Notes: generated by a model not told the origin, from the sequence alone. Counted from the first letter of the stretch, positions 40,857-49,664 are shown. The stretch: DNA of 64,000 nucleotides from JANNPJ01 sp965200525 (GCA_965200525.1 OZ241368.1:2170001-2234000), one strand, 5' to 3'. A program made the numbers and translations.

Positions 40857-42473
40857 ATGACCGACTACGGGCACGACCTCCTGTTCGGCGCCTTCATCAC
40901 GCCCGCGGCCCAGCAGCCGGAGCGGGTGGTGGCGCTGACCCAGCTGGCCGAGCAGGTCGGGCTCGACCTGGCCACCTTTCAGGACCACCCGTACCAGCCG
41001 GCGTTCCTGGACACCTGGACCCTGATGTCGTACCTGGCCGCCCGGACCGAGCGAATCCGGCTGTCGGCCAATGTGCTCAACCTGCCGCTTCGCCAGCCCA
41101 CGGTGCTGGCCCGCAGTGCCGCCAGCCTCGACCTGCTCAGCGGGGGCCGGCTGGAGCTGGGCCTGGGCGCGGGCGCCTTCTGGGACGGCATCGAGGCCTC
41201 CGGCGGGCGGCGGCTGACCCCGGCCCAGGGGGTGGACGCCCTGGAGGAGGCGATCCTGGTGATCCGGGCGATCTGGAACACCGGCGAGCGCGGCGGCGTC
41301 CGGGTCGACGGCGAGCACTACCGGGTGGTCGGGGCCAAGCGCGGGCCGGCGGCGGCCCACGACATCGGGATCTGGCTCGGCGCCTACAAGCCGCGGATGC
41401 TGCGGCTCACCGGCCGGGCCGCCGACGGGTGGCTGCCCTCGCTGGCCTACCTGCCCGGCGGGCCGGGCGATCTGGCCGGGATGAACGAGCTGATCGACGC
41501 CGGTGCCACCGACGCCGGCCGGGAGCCGGCCGCGGTGCGCCGGTTCCTCAACATCTCCGGGCAGTTCCAGCCGGCCGGAGCCGGCCTGCTGGTCGGCCCG
41601 CCGAAGCAGTGGGTGGAGGAACTGGCCGAGCTCACCCTGACCTACGGCATCACCGGCTTCATCCTCGGCTCGGACGACCCGGAGTCGATCCAGCGGTTCG
41701 CGCTCGAGGTCGCGCCCGGCGTCCGGGAACTGGTGGCCGCCGAGCGCGAACGGCGATCGGCGTCATCGTCCGAGGCCCCCTCGCCGGCGGAGGTCACGCC
41801 GCCGGCCCGGCCCGACGCCGAACCCGAGGCCGAACCCGAGGCCGCACCCGTTCCGGCCCCGCCCACCGGCTCCGGTTCGTTCTCGGTGATCCCGACCGCC
41901 GCCCCGGCGACCCGGCTCAGCGATGAGCAGTTCTGGGACGAGTCGGCCCGGCCGGTGGCTCCGGCCGCCCCGGCCGGATACGTCTACTCCCGGCGCGAGC
42001 AGGCCGGCGGGCAGCACCTGATCGACGTCCACGATCACCTGCGCGGTGAGCTCGACCGGCTGCGCGACATTCTCCGCCAGGTCCAGGACGGCGCGATCGA
42101 GGCCGGTGCGGCCCGGTCGGCGATCAACGAGATGACCCTGCGGCAGAACGACTGGACGCTCGGGGCCTACTGCGCCACATACTGCCGGACGGTCACCCAG
42201 CACCACTCGCTCGAGGACGCCGCCCTGTTCCCGGCCCTGCGCCGCAGCGACGCCGGGCTGGTCCCGGTGGTCGACCGGCTCGAGGCCGAGCACGTCGTCA
42301 TCCATGACGTGCTGGAGGGGGTCGACCGGGCCCTGGTCGAGTTCGTCGCCACCCCGGACGACTTCAACGGGCTCCAACGAGCGATGGACCGGTTGACCGA
42401 CGCCCTGCTCTCGCACCTGGCCTACGAGGAACAGCAACTGATCGAGCCGCTGGCCCGGCTCGGGCTGCTCTGA
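40857..42473 (+). CDS. LLM flavin oxidoreductase - hemerythrin fusion
   Basis: 538-aa protein. Residues 1-300 form a luciferase-like TIM barrel (GLDLATFQDHPYQPAFLDTW, LLSGGRLELGLGAGAFWDGI, RRFLNISGQ), likely F420- or FMN-dependent. A Pro/Ala/Glu-rich linker with EAEPEAEP repeats (about 300-395) leads to a hemerythrin-like domain (about 395-538) with the di-iron His/Glu set: LIDVHDHLRGEL, VTQHHSLEDAALFP, EAEHVVIHDVL and HLAYEEQQLIEP. One chain could link hydride transfer to O2 or NO binding. Leaderless start. Confidence 0.85.
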   Translation: MTDYGHDLLFGAFITPAAQQPERVVALTQLAEQVGLDLATFQDHPYQPAFLDTWTLMSYLAARTERIRLSANVLNLPLRQPTVLARSAASLDLLSGGRLELGLGAGAFWDGIEASGGRRLTPAQGVDALEEAILVIRAIWNTGERGGVRVDGEHYRVVGAKRGPAAAHDIGIWLGAYKPRMLRLTGRAADGWLPSLAYLPGGPGDLAGMNELIDAGATDAGREPAAVRRFLNISGQFQPAGAGLLVGPPKQWVEELAELTLTYGITGFILGSDDPESIQRFALEVAPGVRELVAAERERRSASSSEAPSPAEVTPPARPDAEPEAEPEAAPVPAPPTGSGSFSVIPTAAPATRLSDEQFWDESARPVAPAAPAGYVYSRREQAGGQHLIDVHDHLRGELDRLRDILRQVQDGAIEAGAARSAINEMTLRQNDWTLGAYCATYCRTVTQHHSLEDAALFPALRRSDAGLVPVVDRLEAEHVVIHDVLEGVDRALVEFVATPDDFNGLQRAMDRLTDALLSHLAYEEQQLIEPLARLGLL

Positions 42474-42480
42474 GCCCACC

Positions 42481-42507
42481 CGGGCCGGATCCGGGCCGGA
42501 TCCGGGA
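42481..42507. repeat. 11-bp tandem repeat just after the fusion gene
   Basis: Unit CGGGCCGGATC at 42481-42491 and 42492-42502, then a partial third. It starts seven bases after the stop codon. Confidence 0.75.
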
Positions 42508-42572
42508 CCGGCTCGACCGCGAATGTCGGAAAAACACTGGTCATAGGCACGTGCCGAGCGTCGTCGTTCCAG

Positions 42573-42578
42573 TACGTT
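42573..42578 (+). promoter_or_regulatory. -10 box of a leaderless promoter
   Basis: TACGTT, six bases, then ATG 42585; no SD. Confidence 0.42.
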
Positions 42579-42584
42579 GGCGTC

Positions 42585-43193
42585 ATGGCCGGGCAGATCG
42601 AGCGCTTCCATCCAGATGCTCCGAAGGAGCTCGACCGGTACCTGATCCCGACCGAGAAGATCATCTTCTTGTTGCACCGGCACTGGATCACGCTGCTCGA
42701 GCCGGTGCTGACGGTGATCGCCGGTCTGATCGTGGTCGGTTACGTGAGCAGTGCCGTGGGCGACGGTGGCCGCCGGCTGGTCGACGTCGTCATCGTGATC
42801 TGGATCCTGCTCCTGGGCCGGCTGCTGTTCTACGTGGCCGAGTGGCACCACGAGATCTTCCTGGCCACCGACCGCCGGCTGATGCTGGTGCACGGCCTGG
42901 TCACCCGCAAGGTCGACATCATGCCGATGTCGAAGGTCACCGACATGCGCTACGACCGCACGCTGACCGGCCAGCTGTTCGGCTACGGGGTCTACATCCT
43001 GGAGTCGGCCGGCCAGGACCAGGCGCTCAGCACGATCAACTTCATCCCCGACCCCGACCTGCATTACCAGCAGATCTCGGCCGTGATCTTCGCCCCGCCC
43101 TCGCGCCGGTTGTCGGACAAGCTGATCCCCGCCTCGACCGGGTCCAAGGTGCCGATCTCCGAGCCGGAACAGGCCTGGTGGCGGCGGTCCTGA
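42585..43193 (+). CDS. Bacterial PH-domain (bPH2) membrane protein
   Basis: 202 aa. Two membrane helices (about 34-55 and 62-84) are followed by a bPH2 domain with FLATDRRLMLVHGLVTRKVDIMPMSKVTDMRYDRT and FGYGVYILESAGQDQALSTINFI. Members are common in actinobacteria near the envelope, with no proven function. Followed 15 nt later by the nat gene, so possibly co-transcribed. Confidence 0.85.
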   Translation: MAGQIERFHPDAPKELDRYLIPTEKIIFLLHRHWITLLEPVLTVIAGLIVVGYVSSAVGDGGRRLVDVVIVIWILLLGRLLFYVAEWHHEIFLATDRRLMLVHGLVTRKVDIMPMSKVTDMRYDRTLTGQLFGYGVYILESAGQDQALSTINFIPDPDLHYQQISAVIFAPPSRRLSDKLIPASTGSKVPISEPEQAWWRRS

Positions 43194-43208
43194 CCGAAAG
43201 GCTCGCGG

Positions 43209-44087
43209 ATGGATCAGGCCACCGCATCGGCCTATCTCGACCGGATCGCGCGGCCCGGTTCTGATCGGTCCGATCGTCGGCCCGATCGGTCGGGCCGGCT
43301 GGACGCCGAGGCGCTGCGCCGCCTGCACCGGGCCCATCTGCTGACCGTGCCCTTCGAGAACCTGGCCCAGCACCTGGACGACGTGGTCTCCCTGGCCGAG
43401 CCCGACCTGATCGACAAAATCGTGCGGAGCCGTCGCGGCGGGTTCTGCTACGAACTCAACGGCGCCTTCGGCCTGCTGCTCGAGTCCCTCGGCGCGCAGG
43501 TCACCCTGCTCGGCGCCCGGGTGCACCGGGACGGCGGTTTCGGGCCGCCGCTGGACCACCTGGCCCTGCTGGTCCGGCTGCCCGACGGCAGCGGGCCCTG
43601 GCTGGTGGACGTCGGGTTCGGCGACCACAGCGTCTACCCTCTGCTGGCCGGCAGCCGGGTGGACCAGGACGATCCCGAGGGCCGGTTCACCGTGCTGGAC
43701 GCCGACCCTGATCCGGGCTCCGGCCCCGGCGGGGGTGCGATGAACGTGTTCAAGGACGGCGAACTGCAGTACCAGCTCGAGCCGGTCGAACGCTCGCTGA
43801 GCGATTTCGGCCCGACCTGCTGGTGGCAGCAGACCTCGCCCGAGTCGGGCTTCGCCCGCCGGACGGTGTGTTCCCGGCTGACCGAGAACGGCCGGATCAC
43901 CCTGAGCGACCGGATCCTGATCATCACCGCCGACGGGGCTCGACAAGAGCGCGAACTGGTCGGCGACGCGGCCGTTCTCGCGGCCTACCAGGAGCACTTC
44001 GGACTGACCCTCGACCGGGTTCCGGAGACCGCGCTCGGCCCGGCCCGAGCCGGGATCGACAGAGCCGGGATCGACCGCACCGGGTGA
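43209..44087 (+). CDS. nat: Arylamine N-acetyltransferase
   Basis: 292-aa cytosolic acetyl-CoA-dependent enzyme. The catalytic triad is present: Cys80 in RRGGFCYELNG, His in LDHLALLV (about 116) and Asp in LVDVGFGDHS (about 137). The N-terminal LHRAHLLTVPFENLAQHL is typical. The C-terminus ends in a short in-frame duplication encoding RAGIDRAGID (44047-44080). Acts on arylamines or hydrazines. Follows the PH protein. Confidence 0.93.
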   Translation: MDQATASAYLDRIARPGSDRSDRRPDRSGRLDAEALRRLHRAHLLTVPFENLAQHLDDVVSLAEPDLIDKIVRSRRGGFCYELNGAFGLLLESLGAQVTLLGARVHRDGGFGPPLDHLALLVRLPDGSGPWLVDVGFGDHSVYPLLAGSRVDQDDPEGRFTVLDADPDPGSGPGGGAMNVFKDGELQYQLEPVERSLSDFGPTCWWQQTSPESGFARRTVCSRLTENGRITLSDRILIITADGARQERELVGDAAVLAAYQEHFGLTLDRVPETALGPARAGIDRAGIDRTG

Positions 44088-44106
44088 AGCCGGCGCCGCC
44101 GCCGGG

Positions 44107-44970
44107 TCAGGCCGGCGGGTATTCCCGCAGCCGCAGCCGAGTCCGGGCCCGCGGCCCGATCTCGAGGCCGAACCCGAACCGGTCGAGCACGTTTCGCACC
44201 ACGTCGACGTGCAGCGAGCCGTGCCGCTCCAGCACGAACTGGATCATCCGGGGGTCGCTCGGATTGGTCCCCAGCCGGTGAAAGCCGAGAATGGTGGTCG
44301 ACATGGGCAGGTGCAGCGGGTAGCCGGCCCGGGCGGCGTCCTCGTCCGGGTGCTCGAGCAGCCGGAAGGCGGGCTCGTGCGCGAACTCGGCCCGCAGCCC
44401 GTCGGCCCGCCAGTGCGCGGGCGTGTCGTCGGCCCCGGTGAGGTGCCGGGACCGGTTGGCCGAGGTGGTGTAAAGCAGGTCGTCGCCGGTGGCGTCCAGG
44501 CCGCGGGTCAGGAAATCGTTGGCCGGGCAGGCGTATCCGGGCGCGATGACCTGGGTGGTCAGCGCCGCGCCGTCCCGGGAGGTCATGTGGGCCGGTAGGT
44601 GTGCCGCCGCCGGCCCGCGGAATCCGAACGGCCCCAGACCGAAGAAGGTGTCCATCACGGTCAGCACCGCCCGGCGGCTCAGCCCGGGCGGTAGCGCCGT
44701 CCAGTCGAACTGCTCCGGGATCCGGGACGGCGGAACGGTGACGCTGCCGACCTGATCGACCGGCCGGCCCTTCATCGCGTTCACCCGGGCGACCGAGGCC
44801 TGGTCGGCCCGGGCCGTGATCGCGTAGAAGTTGCCGAACCCGTGGCCGACGACCCCGCCGGCGGCCAGTTCCGCCGCGGCCCGCGCCGATTCGACCACGT
44901 CGGTCAGAATCGGACGAGTCGGTTCTGACCGAATAGCTTGCGAAAGAATGGTTCTGGTATCGACAGCCAT
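44107..44970 (-). CDS. YrdC/Sua5-like protein
   Basis: 287-aa protein with a divergent YrdC-type fold: VNAMKGRPVDQVGSVTVP matches the KxR ATP/threonylcarbamate site region, and LYTTSANRSRHLTG matches the SANxSG motif of threonylcarbamoyl-AMP synthases. It is longer than TsaC and lacks the Sua5 C-terminal domain in the usual form, ending instead with a domain containing MIQFVLERHGSLHVD. ATG 44970 has a GGGGGA SD 6 nt upstream. Likely a paralogue with changed function rather than the housekeeping enzyme. Confidence 0.62.
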   Translation of the reverse strand: MAVDTRTILSQAIRSEPTRPILTDVVESARAAAELAAGGVVGHGFGNFYAITARADQASVARVNAMKGRPVDQVGSVTVPPSRIPEQFDWTALPPGLSRRAVLTVMDTFFGLGPFGFRGPAAAHLPAHMTSRDGAALTTQVIAPGYACPANDFLTRGLDATGDDLLYTTSANRSRHLTGADDTPAHWRADGLRAEFAHEPAFRLLEHPDEDAARAGYPLHLPMSTTILGFHRLGTNPSDPRMIQFVLERHGSLHVDVVRNVLDRFGFGLEIGPRARTRLRLREYPPA

Positions 44971-45087
44971 GAATTTCCCCCAGCCCGGGGCGGATCCGGC
45001 CGGATGCCGGGACGCCAGGGGCAAGAGTGACGCACGGCTACTGCTGATACTCACCCGCCATCCGGATGGCCCGAACGGACGAGCCGG

Positions 45088-46065
45088 TCAGGACGCCGCG
45101 GAGCCGGCGTCGATGATCGCGTCGAACACCCGCTCCGGCTGCTCGGCGATCCGGTTGAGCACGTACAGCCACCACTCGGTGCCGAAAATGATGTACTCCC
45201 GGGTCCGGTAGCCGTCGGCCCGCAGCTGGTCCAGCCGTTCGGTGCCCAGGCCGAGCAGCATCTCGAACTCGACCGGCCCCGGGCCAGCCGGCACCCGGCC
45301 GCCGGCCAGCAGGTCGTTCAGCAGTCGCGGGTCGTGGGTGGCCACGGCGGTCGGGTGCCCGCTGTCGATCAGGCGCCGGGCCAGCTCCAGGTAGCGGTCG
45401 TGCAGCTCCTCGGTGCCGCGGGGCAGAGCCGTCTGCACCGGTTCGGCGAAGGCGCCCTTGACCAGCCGGACCAGCCCCGGACGGCGCAGCACCCGGGTCA
45501 CGTCGGTCTCGGTCCGGTGCAACCGGGCCTGCAGGGTGATCCCGACGTGCGGGAACTCGTCGTTCAGCTGCTCGTACAGGTCCAGCACGAGGTCGGTGCG
45601 GTCGGAGGCCTCGGCCGACACCATCAGGGCCGTGCCCAGGCCGGCGGTGGCGGCGGCGATCCGCCGGGCATTGCGCAGGCCCAGCGCCGGGTCGATCACC
45701 GACCCGACGTGGGACAGGTCGAACGACAGGGTGGCCGGCAGGTCGTTCGTGGCCACGGTCTCGGCCACGTCGACGAACACCTCGGTCTCGGCGTCGGCGA
45801 TGTCCTCGTCCCGCACGCTCTCGCCGGTGTACTCGATGCTGACGGCGTGGCCGCGGGCGATCGAGGCCCGGGCCGCCTCCAGCGCGGTCTCGATGGTCTC
45901 GCCGGCGGTGTAGCGGCCGGCGATCCGCCGGGCCACGGCGGCCGGCGCCGGGGAGTTCATCACGACCTGCTTGAGGTGCTCGTCCCGGGCCCACCGGCGC
46001 AGCGTGTCGGCGACCAGATCGAGTCGGGCCGGGTCGAGGCTGGAGCGCACGTCGTCAGAGATCAC
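45088..46065 (-). CDS. putA: Proline dehydrogenase
   Basis: FAD-dependent enzyme oxidising proline to pyrroline-5-carboxylate, membrane-associated. Conserved motifs: SIEYTGES, LVKGAFAEP, ATHDPRLLNDL, EFEMLLGLG and EWWLYVLNRIAEQP. 325 aa from GTG 46065, typical of the monofunctional actinobacterial enzyme; the P5C dehydrogenase is not adjacent. GTG 46065 is chosen because TAGCGT lies eight bases upstream; GTG 46101 would add 12 residues. Confidence 0.9.
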   Translation of the reverse strand: MISDDVRSSLDPARLDLVADTLRRWARDEHLKQVVMNSPAPAAVARRIAGRYTAGETIETALEAARASIARGHAVSIEYTGESVRDEDIADAETEVFVDVAETVATNDLPATLSFDLSHVGSVIDPALGLRNARRIAAATAGLGTALMVSAEASDRTDLVLDLYEQLNDEFPHVGITLQARLHRTETDVTRVLRRPGLVRLVKGAFAEPVQTALPRGTEELHDRYLELARRLIDSGHPTAVATHDPRLLNDLLAGGRVPAGPGPVEFEMLLGLGTERLDQLRADGYRTREYIIFGTEWWLYVLNRIAEQPERVFDAIIDAGSAAS

Positions 46066-46073
46066 GCCGTCGG

Positions 46074-46079
46074 ACGCTA
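46074..46079 (-). promoter_or_regulatory. -10 box of the proline dehydrogenase promoter
   Basis: TAGCGT on the minus strand, eight bases before GTG 46065. Confidence 0.35.
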
Positions 46080-46228
46080 CCAGCCGGCCGGCGGCGGCCA
46101 CCGGACCGAACCACCACCGTCGGTTTGCGGGGTTTTGAGGTTGATCTGGTTGAGTGACCGGTGCGCCGGGCCCGCGGCGACTGAACCGCAGGCGGGCGAA
46201 CTGCGTAGGGACGAGCGTGGAGGGTTCG

Positions 46229-46738
46229 GTGGCCGATCAGAGCGATGCACTGCTGCGGGCCCTCTACGACCAGCACGCGGCCGCTTTGTGGTCATTCGTC
46301 ACGCCGCTGACCGGTGGCGACCGGATGCGGGCCCAGGACGTCGTCCAGGAGACGATGTTGCGGGCCTGGCGGCACCCGAGCGTACTGAGCCAGTCGCAGC
46401 AGTCGGCCCGGTCGTGGCTGTTCACCGTGGCCCACCGGATCGTGATCGACGAGTGGCGCCGCGGCCGTAGCACCCACGAGGTGCTCAGCGACGCGCCCCC
46501 GGACGTAATCCAGCCCGACCGGTCCGAGGCAGTGCTCAACGTCTGGCTGATCGCTGATGCGCTGGACACGTTGAGCCCCGAACACCGGGCCGTGATCGTA
46601 GAGTGCTACTACCGCGGTCGGTCGACGGCGGAGGCGGCCCGATCGCTCGGAATCCCCGACGGCACAGTCAAGTCCCGGGCCCACTACGCGTTGCGCGCGC
46701 TGCGGCTGGCCCTGCAGGAGATGGGGGTGACGGCATGA
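46229..46738 (+). CDS. ECF sigma factor
   Basis: 169-aa sigma factor resembling SigL/SigK types. Region 2 QDVVQETMLRAWRHPS, SWLFTVAHRIVIDEWRRG; region 4 LSPEHRAVIVECYYRGRSTAEAA and GTVKSRAHYALRALR. GTG 46229 has GGAGGG 5 nt upstream. Coupled to an anti-sigma gene by an ATGA overlap. Confidence 0.93.
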   Translation: MADQSDALLRALYDQHAAALWSFVTPLTGGDRMRAQDVVQETMLRAWRHPSVLSQSQQSARSWLFTVAHRIVIDEWRRGRSTHEVLSDAPPDVIQPDRSEAVLNVWLIADALDTLSPEHRAVIVECYYRGRSTAEAARSLGIPDGTVKSRAHYALRALRLALQEMGVTA

Positions 46739-47454
46739 CCGAGCAGCCCGACCCCTTCACCGACTGGGACGCCGCGTACGTGATGGGCGCCCTCGACCCG
46801 ACCGACCGCCGGGCCTTCGAGACCCACCTGAGCACCTGCCCGCGCTGCACCGCGGCCGTGGCCGAACTGGCCGGCATGCCCGGGTTGCTGGCCCAGGTCC
46901 CGGTCGAGCAGATGCTCGCCCCGCGGGTCACCCCGGAGCCGCCGCCCGACACCCTGCTGCCCCGGATGGCCGCGGAGGTTCGCCGGCAGCGGCGGCAGCG
47001 ACGCGTGCTGAACGCGGTCGCCGGGCTGACCGCAGCCGCCGTCCTGGTGATCGGGGTCCTGCTGGCCGCCGGGGGCTCCGGCTCGCCGGCGGTGACCGGG
47101 CCGCCGTCGGCCTCGGTCGGCGGGACCGAGCTGACGATGTCGGCGCTGGTGAAGTCGCCGGTCAAGGCCACGCTGTTGCTGAACTCCGTCTCCTGGGGCA
47201 CCAAAGTGAGCCTCACCTGCAGTTACAGCGGCTGGGACCCGCCCCCGAGCGGCGGCGCGCGGCGCTGGACCTACAGCCTGGTCGTCGTCCCCCGGGACGG
47301 CAGCGCGGTGCAGCAGGTGGCGGCCTGGAAGGCGCTGGCCGACAAGACCATCACGCTGGCCGGCAGCACCGACCTGAAGCCGAGCCAGATCGCCGACATC
47401 CAGTTGCTGAACAGCCAGGGCGTGGTCATCCTGCACGCCGCGCCCTCGGTCTGA
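46735..47454 (+). CDS. RskA-like anti-sigma factor (zf-HC2)
   Basis: 239 aa. The cytoplasmic anti-sigma domain (1-90) has the ZAS motif HLSTCPRC near 31-40. A membrane helix at about 100-120 (AVAGLTAAAVLVIGVLLAAG) leads to an extracytoplasmic domain with RWTYSLVVVPRDGSAVQ and DIQLLNSQGVVILHA, as in RskA/anti-SigK. Likely released by regulated proteolysis to free the partner sigma factor. Confidence 0.9.
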   Translation: MTEQPDPFTDWDAAYVMGALDPTDRRAFETHLSTCPRCTAAVAELAGMPGLLAQVPVEQMLAPRVTPEPPPDTLLPRMAAEVRRQRRQRRVLNAVAGLTAAAVLVIGVLLAAGGSGSPAVTGPPSASVGGTELTMSALVKSPVKATLLLNSVSWGTKVSLTCSYSGWDPPPSGGARRWTYSLVVVPRDGSAVQQVAAWKALADKTITLAGSTDLKPSQIADIQLLNSQGVVILHAAPSV

Positions 47455-47487
47455 ACCGGCTCCGGGCCCCGGGCCGTGCTCATAATC

Positions 47488-48069
47488 ATGAACAACAGCA
47501 CCAAACCGTCCCTCGCCGTCGCGGGTCTGAGCCTCGCCGTTCTGGCCCTGACGGCCGGCTGCGGCGGCTCCTCGGCCACGTCGGCCCCGCTGCCCGGCAC
47601 CGGCTCGACCGTGCCGGCGGCCGCGAGCCAGCCGACGCCGGCCTCGGACCCGGCCGCCACCGAACCGTCGGCCGAAGCCACCCTGGGCTCGAACTCGCCG
47701 ACGGTGAAACCGCTGATCAGCCCAGCGATGACGGCCGTCGGCACGGTGCTGGTGAACTCGAAGAGCATGACCGTCTACGACTTCGGCAAGGACGGCAAGT
47801 CCCACTCGGCCTGCACCGGCAAGTGCGCCAAGCGCTGGCCGTTCGTCAAGGCGCCGGCCAAGTTGCCCAAGGCGTTGCCCGGGGTCTCGGGCAAGCTCGG
47901 TGTGCTGGTCCGGCCGAACGGTAAGCGCCAGCTCACCGTCGACGGCCGGCCGGTGTACACCTTCAGCGGCGACCACGCCCCGGGCGACGCCAACGGCCAG
48001 GGCCTGCGGCAGGGGTTGTGGACGGTGGTCTCGGCCGCGGGCAAGCCGCTGCAGCGGCCGGCCAAGTAG
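47488..48069 (+). CDS. Lipoprotein with YxFxxD repeats (COG4315)
   Basis: 193-aa secreted lipoprotein. Signal sequence with lipobox LTAGC, a Ser/Pro/Ala-rich spacer, then two COG4315 repeats: MTVYDFGKDGKSHSACTGKCAKRWPF and RPVYTFSGDHAPGDANGQGL. Function unknown; often near ECF regulons. ATG 47488 chosen; GTG 47476 is in frame. Confidence 0.8.
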   Translation: MNNSTKPSLAVAGLSLAVLALTAGCGGSSATSAPLPGTGSTVPAAASQPTPASDPAATEPSAEATLGSNSPTVKPLISPAMTAVGTVLVNSKSMTVYDFGKDGKSHSACTGKCAKRWPFVKAPAKLPKALPGVSGKLGVLVRPNGKRQLTVDGRPVYTFSGDHAPGDANGQGLRQGLWTVVSAAGKPLQRPAK

Positions 48070-48082
48070 CGCGTCCGCGAGG

Positions 48083-49057
48083 TTAGGCCCTCGCCCGGGC
48101 CGGCCGGTCGAGCGCCGGGACCAGCCGGGGGACGACGCGCACGTAGACGAGCAGGCCCAGCACCTCGACCAGGGTCTGGGTGACCACGACCACGGCCGCC
48201 ACCCCCAGCGACGACGGCAGGGCCAGGGCCAGCGGCAGCACGACCAGCGAGTTCCGGGTCGCCCCGGTGAAGACCACAGCCCGGGCCGGCCCGACCCGGA
48301 GCCGGAAGGCCCGGGCCACCGCGACCCCGGCGAAGGCCATCACGACCAGGAAGACGACATAGACCGGCACGACCCGTAGCACCGGGCCCGCGGTGTCGAG
48401 CTTCGGCACCTGGGAGCCGACCACGGCGAACAGGGTGGCGGCCATCAACGGCACCATCGCCGCGCCCGGACCGGCCGCGAACCGGTGGCCCGCCGGCCGC
48501 CGGGCCGCCCAGACCTGCGTGGTCCAGGCCAGCGCCAGCGGGATCACGATCAGCCCGACGAAAGCGGTCACGAACGGGCCCACCTCGACCACGTCGGCCA
48601 GGCCCCGGCCCAGGAACAGCAGCAGGAAGAGCGGCAGGGCCAGCATCTGGACCAGCAACAGCACCGGCGTGACCGCCAGCAGTGGGCCCCGGGCCGCGCC
48701 GGCCAGCCCGCTGAACACGATCACGTAGTCGACGCAGGGGCAGAGCAGCACCAGCAGTACGCCGAGCCGAACCGCCCGGTCGGCCGGCAGCAGGGGCAGC
48801 AGTGCGGCCACCACCAGCGGCACCACCGCGAAGTTGACCGTCAGCACGGCGGCCAGAAACCGGCCGGCCCGCAGCGAGCGCACCAGCTCCCGGGCCGGTA
48901 CCTGCAGAAACGTGACGTACAGCAGGGCTCCCAGCACCGGGTTGATCGCCCGCTCCAACCCCGGGCCGGCCGACGGGACGAGCGAGCCGGTCAGGAGGCC
49001 GGCCGCGATGGCACCGAGGTAGACCGCGATCTGGTGCTTCTCCAGCCGATCGACCAC
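48083..49057 (-). CDS. ACR3/BASS-family transporter, arsenite efflux-like
   Basis: 324-aa membrane protein with about ten helices. The motif LLCPCVDYVIVFSGLAGA in helix 4 matches the Cys-containing region of ACR3-type arsenite permeases, and ATRNSLVVLPLALALP matches the second conserved segment. Substrates could be arsenite or another anion; no ars regulator is nearby. GTG 49057 begins VVDRLEKHQIAVYLGAI, the normal ACR3 N-terminus. Confidence 0.78.
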   Translation of the reverse strand: MVDRLEKHQIAVYLGAIAAGLLTGSLVPSAGPGLERAINPVLGALLYVTFLQVPARELVRSLRAGRFLAAVLTVNFAVVPLVVAALLPLLPADRAVRLGVLLVLLCPCVDYVIVFSGLAGAARGPLLAVTPVLLLVQMLALPLFLLLFLGRGLADVVEVGPFVTAFVGLIVIPLALAWTTQVWAARRPAGHRFAAGPGAAMVPLMAATLFAVVGSQVPKLDTAGPVLRVVPVYVVFLVVMAFAGVAVARAFRLRVGPARAVVFTGATRNSLVVLPLALALPSSLGVAAVVVVTQTLVEVLGLLVYVRVVPRLVPALDRPARARA

Positions 49058-49164
49058 CCGACCGCGCCGGGTCGTTGCGTTGCCTCGAACAGGGTTGCCC
49101 CGAACAGGTCGGCCAGCAGGCCCTGGCCCGCGACCCCGCTGGAAGGTCAAGGTCTTCGGCCGCG

Positions 49165-49244
49165 ATCGCAACCGGCTCGGTACAACCCACCGGATTCGGC
49201 CGGCAACCCGACCGGGCCGGGGTTGTAGCGAGTCGGGTTGCGAT
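49165..49244. repeat. Large imperfect inverted repeat in a divergent promoter region
   Basis: Left arm 49165-49188 (ATCGCAACC...TACAACCC) and right arm 49220-49244 (GGGTTGTA...GGTTGCGAT) are near-complementary over 24-25 bases with a 31-base spacer. A 15-bp direct repeat (GTTGCC[TC]CGAACAGG) lies beside it at about 49076-49105. Between the ACR3 and VOC genes. Confidence 0.7.
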
Positions 49245-49295
49245 GGCACCGGACAACCGAGACCGTGGATGAACCCCGACCCGAGAGGCAGGCTG

Positions 49296-49664
49296 ATGAT
49301 CGGTCGGCTGCACCACGTCGTCCTCGACTGCCCGGACCCAGCGGCCCTGGCCGGCTTCTACAGCCGGCTGCTCTCCGCGCCCATCACGTACCAGGACGAC
49401 GACTGGGTGGTCGTCTCGGCCAGTGACCAGGCCTCGGGTCTGGCCTTCCAGCGAGCCCCGGATCACCGCCGCCCGACCTGGCCGGAGCCCGCCGTCCCGC
49501 AGCAGTTCCATCTCGACGTGATGGTCGAGGACGTCGCCGCGGCCACGCCGCTGGTGCTGGCCCTGGGCGCCACCGTCCTGACCGAGGACGTGTTCGCCGA
49601 TCCGGTCGGGCACCCGTTCTGCCTGGTCCGACGGCCCGGCTGGGCACCACCGATTCCGGAGTGA
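49296..49664 (+). CDS. VOC/glyoxalase-family protein
   Basis: 122-aa vicinal-oxygen-chelate protein with LHHVVLDCPDPAALAGFYSRLL, QQFHLDVMVEDVAAA and DPVGHPFCLV, the usual two beta-alpha-beta modules. Often dioxygenase, lyase or drug-binding proteins; substrate unknown. ATG 49296 is preceded by AGGCAGG; ATG 49268 is an alternative. Confidence 0.85.
   Translation: MIGRLHHVVLDCPDPAALAGFYSRLLSAPITYQDDDWVVVSASDQASGLAFQRAPDHRRPTWPEPAVPQQFHLDVMVEDVAAATPLVLALGATVLTEDVFADPVGHPFCLVRRPGWAPPIPE

Noticed and set aside
47476..47493. CATAAT as a -10 box for the lipoprotein
   Set aside because: It lies inside the first codons of one candidate start and one base from the other, too close to be a promoter for either.
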